Of a stretch of 27,479 nucleotides of DNA, positions 18,001 through 27,479 are shown piece by piece. This DNA is from Actinomortierella ambigua (lineage: Eukaryota; Mortierellomycota; Mortierellomycetes; Mortierellales; Mortierellaceae), in contig JAAAJB010000484.1 in the NCBI GenBank assembly GCA_016098155.1, positions 1-27,479 on the forward strand, in the 5' to 3' direction. Made by a program: the position numbers and the translations under genes. The notes beneath the pieces were generated by a model, which saw nothing but the letters and a program-made list of their open reading frames with translations, searched no databases and had not been told where the DNA came from. Position 1 is the first letter of the stretch. Each line of letters opens with the position of its first letter.

Positions 18001-20814
18001 GGAGCCAGGCGGGCTCACTTCACCAATGACTGCTGCTACCACAAGGCGGAGGCAGTATTCCTCATCCAGCGACATGGTGGAGCCAACGAGTCCTTCGATA
18101 CCTATGCCATCCACAAGTGGCCGTTCACTTGGTAAGATTACTTTATGAGTCGGTTTTTATCCGCCTGAAAACTTCATCTCGACAAACAAACCAAAAAAAA
18201 AAAAAAAAAAAAAAAATGCAATATGCCATAACTGGGACTAGCCATCTCTTCAATACCAACCAAACAATCAACCAAATCAAACCAAACCAAACCAACAATC
18301 AAAACAGTTAGGACTCGTTACAGCCGCTCCAGCAGCTCGGGCTCCCACACAGAAGCCAACGCATCCCAAGCGGTGGCAGGGCACGTCAACTCGAACCCGC
18401 AAGGGTCTCTTGCCAGCCGTGCAAGAACGTCGCAGCTGCAGGAGCCTCTGGCAAGGCGAGCAGCGCACCACCGACAGAGCATCATGGACGAGAACATCTT
18501 TTCACCGCCTTCTGGTGGTGGTGGAGGTGGAGGAGGAGGGATGACGGCGATGGATTCCCAGCAGCCCGAGTATGAAAGCGAGGGAGGAGCAGGGTACCAG
18601 AACATGGACCACCAAGCAGCACCTCTATCGTCATCGCGACATCGGTCATCTAAGGCCCTTTCAGCATACGGTGGTAGTAATAGTGGTGGCGGCCGCCAAG
18701 ACGTACAGCATCAACAATCGTCCTCATCGTCCTCCTCTCCGACATATACCCGACAGCAGCGCTACGATGCTGATGATAGACTGTCAGATATGTACTCGTC
18801 TCCACAAGACCAACAACAACAACATCATCATCACCACCATGAGAGCGAGGCAGCAGGTCAGTACGGTCGCCCGCAGCTGGCACAACCAGCCGCCGCCACC
18901 GTGTCCCGCTACCAAAGCCGACTCTCACGGCCCAGCAGCCTCGTCCGTCGCGTCTCGGACGAAGGCAGCCAGGCTGGCGGCGGTAGTGACCTTCAACAGC
19001 ACGACTATCCTCATGATGAGTATGGCCAACCACAGCAGCCGCATCACACCCCTGGTGGCGGTAGTACCAGCAGCAGGCTCCTCTCCCAGCTATCCTCTCC
19101 TTCAAGACGCCGGCCGCTGACGACCAGTAGCCTGCTCGCTTCCACAGCCGTTGGACCAGCAGGCGGGATCATGAACGGCTTCAACGCCTACCAAGGTCGT
19201 CGAACCTCCAGTATCAGCAGCAGTCACAGTCAGGGGAGTGGGTTGTACGATGGTGGTGGTGCTGGTGGGGATGGTTACGGCAGCGGCGCCGAGAGCGGGC
19301 TGCCGACCCCGACAACGCCGCGCAAGACTAGCTTGACACGAGCACTTGATGGTGGCAGCGGAGGAGGAGGAAGCGACAGCATAGGTTATCACCGGTCGTA
19401 TGCAGTAGCCGGGCAGACGGCAGGTGGCCATGTCCGGACAGCGAGCGGGTCGTCCGCCTCTGGGCGCCGCACCTTGGTAGCAAACACGGTGTCGGCCGCG
19501 ACAGGGGGTGGCAGCCGCTTGGCTGCTATGGCAGCAGCAGCAGGAGGAGGAGGCAGCGGTTTTGCACATCAACGGACTCCATCGATCGCTGCCTATGAAC
19601 AACAGCAACAACAGTCCCTCGACGTGGGAGGAGGAGGCGAAGAGGAAGAAGAAGAGTATGCGCGCGTGTTTGTTCCTCCTCATCGATCGGCGACCTTGGG
19701 CCATGCCGCGGGCCAGGGCTTGCAACCACGGACTCCTTTGACCCCGAGCCGAAAGTCTTCACTCCACTATGCGTACGAGGTGCATGACCGCTTGACTGCC
19801 TCAGGCGGTAGCAACAGTAGCAGCAGCCACGGCCACGGCCACATGCCAGTGTCACCGTCGTCGGGTCTCAAGCGATACTCGACCATCTCGGGCGTCGCCA
19901 CCGCGGGCGGGGCTCGTGGTAGTGGTAGTAGTAGCAGTGGTGGTGGCCGATCTCTGGCATTGCCACCTCTCCCGCCTGCCGGAGGCCAAGGTCAGCAGCA
20001 ACAGCAGCAGGATTACTATTATGAGGAGGACTACCATCCACAGCCCATGTCTTCCCCTACAAGTGTGCGTCGAACCCTGTCGACCATGATACCATCATCG
20101 TTGTCATCGTCTTCGGGGACGATTTCAGGGATCCCGGGCGTTCGCCGGCCATCGTCCCACTCGCTCAAACGCGGGTCCATGATGGATCTTCCCACAGGTG
20201 GCGGTGGCCCGACGGCGTTACCGCGCCCCAACATGCCACCGTTGCGCACAGCGTCTGGTTCATCCGCCTCGTCGGGTAATTCGCTCAACAGCCCATTAAG
20301 TGCTGGGAGCAACGGTGGTGGAGGGGTGGGGCTACGTCCTTCGACCCTGGGTTATTACCAGCAGCAAGGGTCTGTGTCCCCACCGACACGACTGCAACAA
20401 CCCGCGGCGACGATCAGTGCTGGCAGTATGGGTGTGAGCAGCCGTCGGTCGATGATTCCAAACATGAGTGGTGGTGGTGGTGGTGGTGGTGGTGGTAGTC
20501 TTGGTGCGCTGGCACGTGGTGGGGAGTACTTTAATTCGCCTTCGCGCCGATCGAGCGGCAGTTCGATCGCCTATGGGGCACGGCGCGGTAGCAATAACAG
20601 TACGACGGCAGAGGTGAATGCCTATGGCGGAAGTTATTATAATGACGATCAGCCGCCGCTGGCTGGCGGTGCAGGGTATCGTCAGCATCATCATGTACAG
20701 CACCAACAGCATCAGCAGCAGCAACAGCAGCAGCACGCTGACTATGGTATGCATGCGGCACCAGAGCCTGTGCTTGCGGGAGGCCGACGACAGTATCGGA
20801 CCTCATATCGCTGA
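14987..20814 (+). CDS. Large low-complexity Ser/Gln/Gly-rich protein of unknown function, 1719 aa
   Basis: Four exons: 14987-15632, 16020-17555, 17661-18131 and 18308-20814; 5160 nt closing in frame on TGA. I do not recognise the family. The N-terminal part has short acidic/aromatic islands that look constrained: ITLSSDIDPEDDQRLLFLSN (about 180-200), DLSYDLFKEELDDETKDASR (about 219-238), DLDYEEFDKDFLSML (about 308-322) and a basic helix-prone stretch, about 380-450, ending LRTRVLPDLNLAG. Poly-Gln blocks follow near 512-537 and through exon 3. The C-terminal half is Ser/Gly/Gln-rich with many R-R/K-x-S/T motifs. No signal peptide or membrane segment is visible. It is probably an intrinsically disordered regulatory or scaffold protein, by inference from composition only. 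It converges on VMA16 with 227 nt between the stops. Confidence 0.75.
16907..16981 (+). repeat. CAA/CAG/CAGCCA repeat encoding Gln/Pro-Gln
   Basis: Consecutive CAA and CAG codons followed by CAGCC(A/G) units encode a Gln block and then alternating Pro-Gln. Similar CAA runs recur at 17683-17770 and 17950-17993 in the same gene. Confidence 0.85.
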
Positions 20815-20861
20815 AAAATACAAAAGTCCACCCTTTTTCCCTTGAAGAAAAAAAGAATAAT

Positions 20862-20867
20862 AATAAA
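20862..20867 (+). promoter_or_regulatory. AATAAA polyadenylation signal candidate
   Basis: AATAAA lies 48 nt after the stop codon of the 1719-aa gene, in an A/T-rich stretch. Confidence 0.4.
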
Positions 20868-21041
20868 AATACAACGACGCTTTCCGTTTGATGAAACATA
20901 AATAGTCCAAGGATACTGTCCATGTCGTTACCAAGGTATCCAATTGCTTTCTTTAATCTCATTTTTTTTTTGGTCCGCTAACAACTTGAGGATTGATCTA
21001 TGCAGTCCACTATGCTCGCCTTTTTTTCTCTTCTTTTTTTT

Positions 21042-22195
21042 TTAAACCTTGCCACTCTATTTGCGGATGAAGTGAAGAGGAAGCCGAAAGATGATCAGAT
21101 GAAGTCCTTTTTCCATAGCCAATGATTCACGGGTTCCAAAAAAAAAAAAAAAAGACTTACCACTAACAGGCCAATGATAAGGCCAAAGAGGCCAATAATA
21201 CTGCCGAAAATCTCAATGACGAGCACCTTGACGAACAGCTGGCTGTCCTGAGCATCCGCCAAGGCGGCGCTGCTGCCCGTGATGCCGACGGAGATGCCGC
21301 AAACGAGATTGCAGAGACCGGTGGTCAGACCAGCCCAGAACAAAGCATAGCCCTTAAAGTACATTTCTGGGGACGTGATGGTCGAGTCGCTCACGCTTGT
21401 CAGCTTGGCTGAGAAGACAATAGCCATAATCAATCCGTAGATGGCGACGACCTCGCAGAAAATGATACTAAAGTAGTGTTTGAGAAGAATTATTAAAAAA
21501 AAAAAAAAAGAAAAGAACAAAAAGAGTCAGCAAACATAGATACAGGAAACCAGTTGTCACTTCCTCCTCCCGTTTCTACATGCTTCTCTTTGTAGCCCAT
21601 CCTTCCATGTACCTGATCAAGCTCTTGGTAACGATGCGTGGAGCATCAACAGCAGCACCCATCAAACTGGCGCCTGTGATGTAGATACCCCTATAGTCAA
21701 TGGAAACAGAAGTTGGAATCACAGGTAGGGTGAGTATTGGTTCAAATATGTATCGTCACTCCTTCACCCCCCCTCCCCCCTTTTGCCTTGTGACATGGTC
21801 ATTTTTGGCAGCAGGTCATCAGGGATCAAAAGTATGTTGATATCAGTTGATGTTGCCTCCCCCCCTCCCTGCTTCTTTGCATGGCTCGCCAGTTCGGGTT
21901 CCTGGGTTCCTGGGTTTCTAAAAGACAAAAAAAGAAAGGCAAAGCATAATGACTCTTACCATGCAGCACCTCCAACACTGAGACCAACGCAGAGGCCGAT
22001 GCCAAGGAGCGACCATTGGTATGGGCTGATGCTGAGAATGAATTCACCAACATTGAACTGCTCGCCAGAACCTGTCAGCAACATGTACAGGCCGACGGCA
22101 GCAAGGCCTGTAAAGGCCATGGACGAGTACAGCGTCAGGAATGACGGACCGCTTGCTGTTGCTGCTGCTGTGCGATCGCTCGAGTATGCTCCCAT
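21042..22195 (-). CDS. VMA16: V-type H+-ATPase proteolipid subunit c'' (Vma16)
   Basis: Four exons on the minus strand: 22195-21960, 21690-21613, 21467-21161 and 21056-21042; 636 nt, 211 aa, matching the c'' family. The product is a multi-helix membrane protein of the V0 rotor ring that carries protons across the vacuolar or endosomal membrane. Diagnostic features are [20 protein letters not shown], then [20 protein letters not shown], then [17 protein letters not shown], whose E110 corresponds to the essential transmembrane glutamate of yeast Vma16. A second membrane glutamate, E190, lies in [16 protein letters not shown]. The short extra N-terminal hydrophobic segment separates c'' from c and c'. 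The last exon, encoding SGKV, is inferred from a good acceptor and family-like ending; an alternative acceptor at about 21102 would end the protein DFI. The gene is divergent from the PhoD-like gene. Confidence 0.93.
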
Positions 22196-22503
22196 TGTTG
22201 ATGTCTGTAAGGTGATAGTGGTGGTGGTGGTGAGTGAGAAGAGGTAAAGTGGACAAAAGTGACGTTTTTTCTGAGTACTGAACGCGTCCAAAGCGGGGTC
22301 GTTGTAAATTTTTGTGCTCGTTACAAAAAAAAAGTGTCGAGAGGAGAGAGAGGAGGAGATAGAGCCAGCCCTGTTCTTTTCCACCTTGGAATGTAATTTA
22401 GATGCTTGTGAGGCGTGGGGGTGGTGCAGGCGTTGTGAATGTCGATCCTCTGTGCCTGGAATGCAGAAATGCAGGCGACACATGCAGTGTGCATGCCTGC
22501 AAA

Positions 22504-22511
22504 TGACGTCA
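22504..22511. promoter_or_regulatory. CRE / ATF-CREB site TGACGTCA
   Basis: This is a perfect 8-bp palindrome TGACGTCA, the classical binding site of bZIP ATF/CREB factors. It lies 309 nt upstream of VMA16 and about 970 nt upstream of the phosphatase gene. It directly follows a larger inverted repeat. Function is inferred from the motif and its intergenic placement. Confidence 0.45.
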
Positions 22512-22563
22512 CAACAGTAGGCGGGCTGCAGTCTGTAGGGAGACCATGTTGGGCCGCATATCC

Positions 22564-22569
22564 TTTATA
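22564..22569 (-). promoter_or_regulatory. TATA-like motif upstream of VMA16
   Basis: The minus strand reads TATAAAGG about 370 nt before the VMA16 start codon and beyond the CRE site. The distance is long for a core promoter unless the leader is long, so this is tentative. Confidence 0.2.
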
Positions 22570-23482
22570 CGCGCGTACTCATGCTTACCCGGGGCACATT
22601 CCTAAAAGAGGGGATGCCCTACTCCGTCCCCATCCCCAGCCCTTGAACGGCAATGGCTGAACGTGTGTGTCGAGAAAGGGCACATAAAAACTGAAACCGA
22701 CCGGATGAACCCATTGGCGGGGTGCTTCTTGTTTTTTTGGCGTCGTGTGTACCGGGCTTGACGCGCAAACAAGAAGCGGGAATGTCTTCAGAGCCAACAC
22801 TAGAAAAAAAAAAACATGGTGTAAGCAAGCACCGCGCAGTTCAATCTGTCTTGGCTGTAGGCATGAAAAGAAAAAAAAATAATAGTTTCCAGTTCCCCGT
22901 GGGAAGGTGGAAAAACCAAGCGCGAGAGTCAGTATGCGAACAAGGAAGGGGGTTGACAGACAGACATATTCTTAGCATTAGATGTGAGATAGGAGGGGGG
23001 GTTTTTTTTTCTTTCCAAAGATGTGAGAGGGGAGCCGAGCGCGCTACTAAAACGACTCGTCTCGGACCAATCCACACGGAAATTGAACACGCATACATGC
23101 ACACGCATCTCTCGTCGGACGCAATTGCCGACGGAGGGTGGGTGGTTTATCGTGTGTGAACATTTGGTTGTGTAATGGGCTGCAAGGGGAAGGGCGGGGG
23201 CGTGTGTGTGTCCGACACTTTCTCCCATAGTCCAGCAGCCCAGAAGGACACATACATACACTCGAGCAGGCTGAAGATACACTTTCATCCACAGCTGTAT
23301 ATCATAAAAAACTTTTTTTTTTTTTTTCTGAGAGCATGAAGTTTCTTTTAATCCTCCATCCATTTTCTTTTTCGCCCTCTTTCCTTTCTTCTCTTCTTTT
23401 CCTCTTTTCCTCACCCTCCACTCTCACCACCTTCCACCTCACCCCCCCCTTCATACTATTTGCCTAGCCTCAATTCGCCACC

Positions 23483-26400
23483 ATGTGCGACGACGATAAA
23501 CACAACCATCATAGCTCCATCACCGGCTTCTTTGCCCACGCTGCCGAGAAGCTCCAAGAGACGGTCAAGGACCTTTTCACGGAGGATGCTACAGTTGTTC
23601 CTGGTCGGGATATCCAAGAGGAGAGCCGCCCACGTCAGCCCGATTACGATGACGATGGCCAGAACCATCTTCTGGACGATGCCGAGGAGGTCGAGGACAC
23701 TGTGGTCGACCACACTCCCGAGGAGTTTGAGAGCATCAAGCCATCCTCGCAGTTCATTGCCGGCCCCGTCCTGCGCTTCCAGGACATTAACGTCGACCAG
23801 CGCTACTGGATCGGTTCCGCCCTGGTTGTCTCGGACAGCTCGCGTCCTCCTCGCATGGTCGTCCGCGACCCGACCAAGAGCCGCGTGGGACTGTCGCGCC
23901 CGACGCTGCTGGACTCGTGGCAGGGCCACAACTTTTACCGGTACGACATCAACCTGACGCTGCTCGGCCACCGTGGCAAGCGCATCGAGTACTGGTTCGA
24001 GAACGCGCAGAATGAAAAGTGGCACTTCCACGTGCCGGCCCTGGACGAAGCCCACAACTGGGCTTTCTACTCGTGCAACGGCTTTACGTCGGATGTCGAG
24101 GATCCGATGGGCAACTTCCATGGTGCGGACCCTCTGTGGGACGATCTGCTGACGACGCACAAGAGCAAGCCCTTCCACACCCTCGTCGGTGGTGGTGACC
24201 AGATCTACAACGACGATGTCCTCGAGACCGCCGAGATGAAGCAGTGGCTCGACATGGAGCCCGAGCAGCGCATCGCCGCCGAGTTTTCGACCCAGTGGAA
24301 GTATGCTGTCGAGAAGTATTACTATGACCACTACATCGAGCACTTTACCACCGGCACCTACTCCAAGGCCCTCTCGCTCATCCCCACCATCAACGTCTGG
24401 GATGACCACGATATCATCGATGGCTATGGCTCTTACCCTGCCGACATTCAGATGTCGGCCACCATGCAAGGTAAGCTAGAAACGCATTCACTTTTGAGTG
24501 TGTGTGTTGCTTATGGAATAGAGGTGCGTGCCACTCGCCCACCTCCCACACCCCTTCCTTAGCTCACCTTGTGTGTTGTACGCCCCTCCGAGATACATTG
24601 TTTGTCCAGACCTGACCCTTTGTTTCTCCTTCTCGGAGAGGACAGAGGATCGATGGGTGAGTGAAGAAGAGAGAGAGAGAGACCGAACCACCCTTTTTTT
24701 TTTCACACGCGCGCGCACTCTCACCGTGACACCTTGGGCTGAAATCTCCTTCCTCCCCAGGATTGTCCACGGGCTGTTTTTCCCGCCTTCCATCCATCTT
24801 TTTGCCTTTTGCTTACTCTGCAGAAGTGTTTGTTTCCTTGGTCCATGCCAAAGAGAGGAGCGTGGGCGCGGGACAATGAAGAGATGAGGGGCGGCTTGTG
24901 ATTGTGGTGTCCAAGATTCCATTCTCCGAGTATTCACGTTTTATTTTAGTGCTCATCTGGGTTCAAGATTGTTTTTGTGTGTGTGTGTGAGAGAGAGGAG
25001 GAATACCTTCCCCCCCTCCTTCAATTTCTCCTCGGACTCCATCGCCGACTGTCGATAGGTGTTTGTGCGTGTGTGTGAACGCGTGTGCGTGGTGTGTTTG
25101 CATGGTGCGTGAGAATACAGGACATGAAAGGCTAGAGGAGGAGGAGGGGCGCGCTCTAGATCTCTTTCTCTCTCTCCTTGACCTCGGAATTTCCAAAGAC
25201 ATGAAGAGAGGAGGACACACTTGTCTCGTGTTGCATACCTTCTCATATTCCTTTCCTACTACCTTACCTGTCTTCCCGCCGGATGATCTTCGAACCATTT
25301 GGGCTGACGTTAAAATTATTGGTGATATGATATGATATGATTTTATTCTAGGCATTGGTGCTGCTGCCACCCGTTTCTATCTGATCTTCCAGCAGCACGG
25401 CTCCAAGGATCATCTGTCCACGGCTGGCCTGGTTACCTCGTCTGGCGCCAAGTGCTACCACCACATCTCTCACTTTGGCAAGCGCTCGCTCCTTGTCCTG
25501 CCCGATGGTCGCTCCGAGCGTTCGAAGCAGCAGATTCTCAGCCCCGAGACTTATGATGTCCTGGACCGTGAGATCCGTAACCGCCTGCTGCCTACCACCC
25601 GACATGTCATCATTGTCCTCGGTACCCCCTTGGTCTATCCTCCTCTGAAGGCTGTCGAGGGCGCCCTCGAGGGTCTTGGTGATACTCTGTCGCGCAAGTC
25701 GCTGCTCGGCAAGATCTTTGGCAAGTACTCTGCCTTCAAGAACGTCTTGGGCCAGTTCGGTCCTGAGCTTCTGGATGACTTGGTATGTGTGGGGTCCATC
25801 ATGATTGTCTTTGGGGTGAAGACACAACACACACACACACACACACACACACACGCGCTTTGCAAATCATCAACCCCACTAAAGAAACCTTTTTTTTTGT
25901 TCATTCCTTTCACCTGCCAATTAGGTCGACGGCTGGGCTTGCGATGTTCACACCGATGAGAAGCGTGTCTTTGTCGAGATGCTGCAGAAGATTGCTCGCG
26001 ACCGCAGCGTCCGTGTCTCGTTCGTTGGTGGTGACGTCCACCTCTGCGGTACCGGTCGTCTCTATGGTGCCGATAGCAACGATCCTCTGCGCGATCCTTA
26101 CCACATGACCCAGATCATCTCGTCGGCTATTGTCAAGTATGTTGTTGTCTCCTATATTGTGATGTTCTTCCCGCATGCATTTGTGCGTCTTGATGATTGA
26201 TAGATGTCCTAACTGCGTGAACCACCCACTCTTTTCTATTTCCCTCCAAAAAACAGCGGCCCTCCCCCAGATGCCGTTGTCTCGACCCTGCACGCGACCT
26301 CCAAGGTGTTTGATTTGAACGAGTACACCAAGGAGGAGATGCTCACGCTCTTCCACAAGGACGTTGAGGGCAACGAGCGCGAGGACAAGAAGATGTACAA

Positions 26401-26539
26401 CCGTCGCAACTGGTGCGAGGTTCGCGAGCTGGAGGGCTCGGAGCTGGAGTTTACGATCCGTGTCGAGAACATGGATCACGTTGGCACCAAGAAGTACCCT
26501 ACTCTTATCACTCGTCTCGAGGCTGCTCGCGAGCCTTAA
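23483..26539 (+). CDS. PhoD-like metallophosphatase, 637 aa
   Basis: Four exons: 23483-24470, 25352-25782, 25925-26136 and 26257-26539; 1914 nt closing on TAA. The start has an ideal context (GCCACCATG). The protein matches the fungal PhoD-like phosphatase group, relatives of alkaline phosphatase/phosphodiesterase PhoD. GGGDQIYND (D239, Q240) and NVWDDHDIIDGYGS (W306-D310) carry the metal-binding core. VDGWACDVHTDEK (W477, H482) and FVGGDVHLCG (GGDVH 508-512) supply the later catalytic block. No signal peptide or membrane helix is visible; the acidic N-terminus (about 1-90) suggests a cytosolic or peripheral enzyme. The family hydrolyses phosphate esters using divalent metals; the actual substrate is unknown. 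The first intron is 881 nt, far longer than the others in this window. Confidence 0.93.
25827..25854. repeat. (AC)14 microsatellite in phosphatase intron 2
   Basis: Uninterrupted AC dinucleotides lie within the intron 25783-25924, between a GTATGT donor and a TTAG acceptor. Confidence 0.9.
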
Positions 26540-26661
26540 GCAACCCTGGCAACATCAACAACAACAACAACACATCCCATTCGCCACACTTGTATGTAGC
26601 TTCCCTTCCTCCTCAGTTTCATTTTGTTGTATTCCCTTTTTTTCCACACACCTTATCAAAA

Positions 26662-26667
26662 AATAAA
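26662..26667 (+). promoter_or_regulatory. AATAAA polyadenylation signal candidate
   Basis: AATAAA lies 123 nt after the phosphatase stop codon and is followed by an A-run, a plausible 3' end signal. Confidence 0.4.
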
Positions 26668-27424
26668 AAGGAAAAAAAAAACTGCTGTATTTGAAAAAGT
26701 CATCGAGGTGTTCATGCACCAGCTTTTTTTATTATTTTGGTTCTGCAAACAGTGTTGTTTTCCACCGATTGATACAAAGCAGAGCCCGATGTCATCATAG
26801 GCTCAGCTTTTTTTTTGTTTTCTTGTCTTGAGCATGCAAGATTTCCAGGGCTGGTAACAGGCCAGGTGAGCAGCCAACGCCGAGAGAAAATCCGCTCCGA
26901 ACAAAAAAAAAAGGTGTTCTTGAGGGAGATGTGGAATTGGACTTTTGTGCTATTTTTTTTTTTTTTTTTTTTGGCAGTGCGGGCAGTTTTGTCAATTTTT
27001 ATCACCACAAGGTGGCTTTCCCCCCTCCTCTTTCGTTCCCCCTCCCCTCTGTCTCTCTCTCCAGCTGCATCCCACGGACCACATGTGTGCTCAGAAAATA
27101 TCCAGGTTAGGAGGTAAAAAAAACAAGTGGGAGAGTTCAGACGTGAACGAATACGTGAGAAAGACACCACTATGGGCCTAGCCTCTCGAGCCCAAAGTCA
27201 CCTGGAGTGGCTTGATCTCCAGATGGTGATTGATTGTTGTGGCAGTGATATGGACGCTGGACGCGTAATGCCCTTATTTTTCCCCTCCCCTGCCCTCGCC
27301 ACACGGGATGGTTAGCAGCGCGTTTTTCTGACAAGAAATGTACCTTAGATCTGCGAATGCATTTTTTTTATTTTTGGTTCTTGGCTGGGGGAAGGAGCGT
27401 TTTTGCTAGAGTTTGGCACGGATT

Positions 27425-27430
<6 letters not shown>

Positions 27431-27479
<49 letters not shown>
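27431..27479. repeat. (GA)n microsatellite at the window edge
   Basis: At least 24 GA units run to the end of the window, so the true length is not visible. Confidence 0.95.

Larger units (their letters stand above)
22196..23482. other. Divergent promoter region of VMA16 and the PhoD-like gene
   Basis: No gene is supported in these 1287 nt. The region contains a perfect CRE palindrome, a GCAGGC...GCCTGC inverted repeat at 22472-22500, a minus-strand TATA-like motif, and a pyrimidine-rich leader (about 23340-23455) before the PhoD-like start codon. Confidence 0.5.
26540..27479. other. 3' flank without a recognisable gene
   Basis: After the phosphatase stop come a CAA-rich stretch, a polyadenylation signal candidate, and A/T homopolymers including T(20) at 26953-26972. 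Open frames here are short and run through homopolymers. I see no gene, tRNA or repeat family beyond the GA microsatellite at the window edge. Confidence 0.5.

Noticed and set aside
18572..19120. 182-aa frame inside exon 4 of the 1719-aa gene
   Set aside because: It is a +1 shadow of Ser/Gln/Gly repeat codons; the other frame joins exon 3 in phase and ends at the natural stop.
23456..24469. 337-aa open frame antisense to the phosphatase exon 1
   Set aside because: It is the mirror of a GC-rich coding exon with strong third-position bias, encodes Val/Asp-rich sequence with no family features, and the sense frame has clear PhoD motifs.

Overview
The window looks like nuclear DNA of a filamentous, early-diverging fungus; a Mortierella-like lineage is my best guess, not a demonstrated placement. 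The reasons are short GT-AG introns (about 70-400 nt, with one of 881 nt), single-copy eukaryotic housekeeping genes (DPH3, the V-ATPase c'' subunit), a GPI-type fungal cupredoxin, very large proteins rich in Gln, His, Ser and Gly repeats, and intergenic DNA full of homopolymer A/T and C/G runs.

Layout. Positions 1-4608 hold no intact gene that I can support. They contain decayed repeats: a head-to-head pair of protein-coding remnants (196-460 and 991-1170), a nested palindrome (490-608), a second head-to-head pair of coding remnants (1542-1630 and 1662-1752), a 26-bp perfect inverted repeat (2013-2093), and a possible ABC-transporter C-terminal scrap (3448-3546). Positions 4609-10250 (+) hold a six-exon gene for a BAT2/PRRC2 N-terminal-domain protein of 1634 aa. 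It converges on DPH3 (10758-11303, -, three exons, 86 aa). A single-exon secreted, GPI-type cupredoxin follows at 12464-13030 (+). Positions 14987-20814 (+) hold a four-exon gene for a 1719-aa low-complexity protein that I do not recognise. It converges on VMA16, the V-ATPase c'' proteolipid (21042-22195, -, four exons, 211 aa). VMA16 is divergent from a PhoD-like metallophosphatase (23483-26539, +, four exons, 637 aa). The last 940 nt carry no gene and end in a GA microsatellite.

The exon joins of all four spliced genes were checked by hand: reading frames close to whole codons and to the native stop. The least certain junctions are the first exon of the BAT2-like gene and the 15-nt last exon of VMA16. 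The genes do not form an operon or an obvious pathway; they look like ordinary fungal neighbours. The most unusual material is the repeat-rich left end, the fungal BAT2/PRRC2 homologue, a cupredoxin that has lost most of its copper ligands, and the dense basophilic kinase motifs (R-R/K-x-S/T) in the two giant disordered proteins. I found no convincing evidence of a new multi-gene system.
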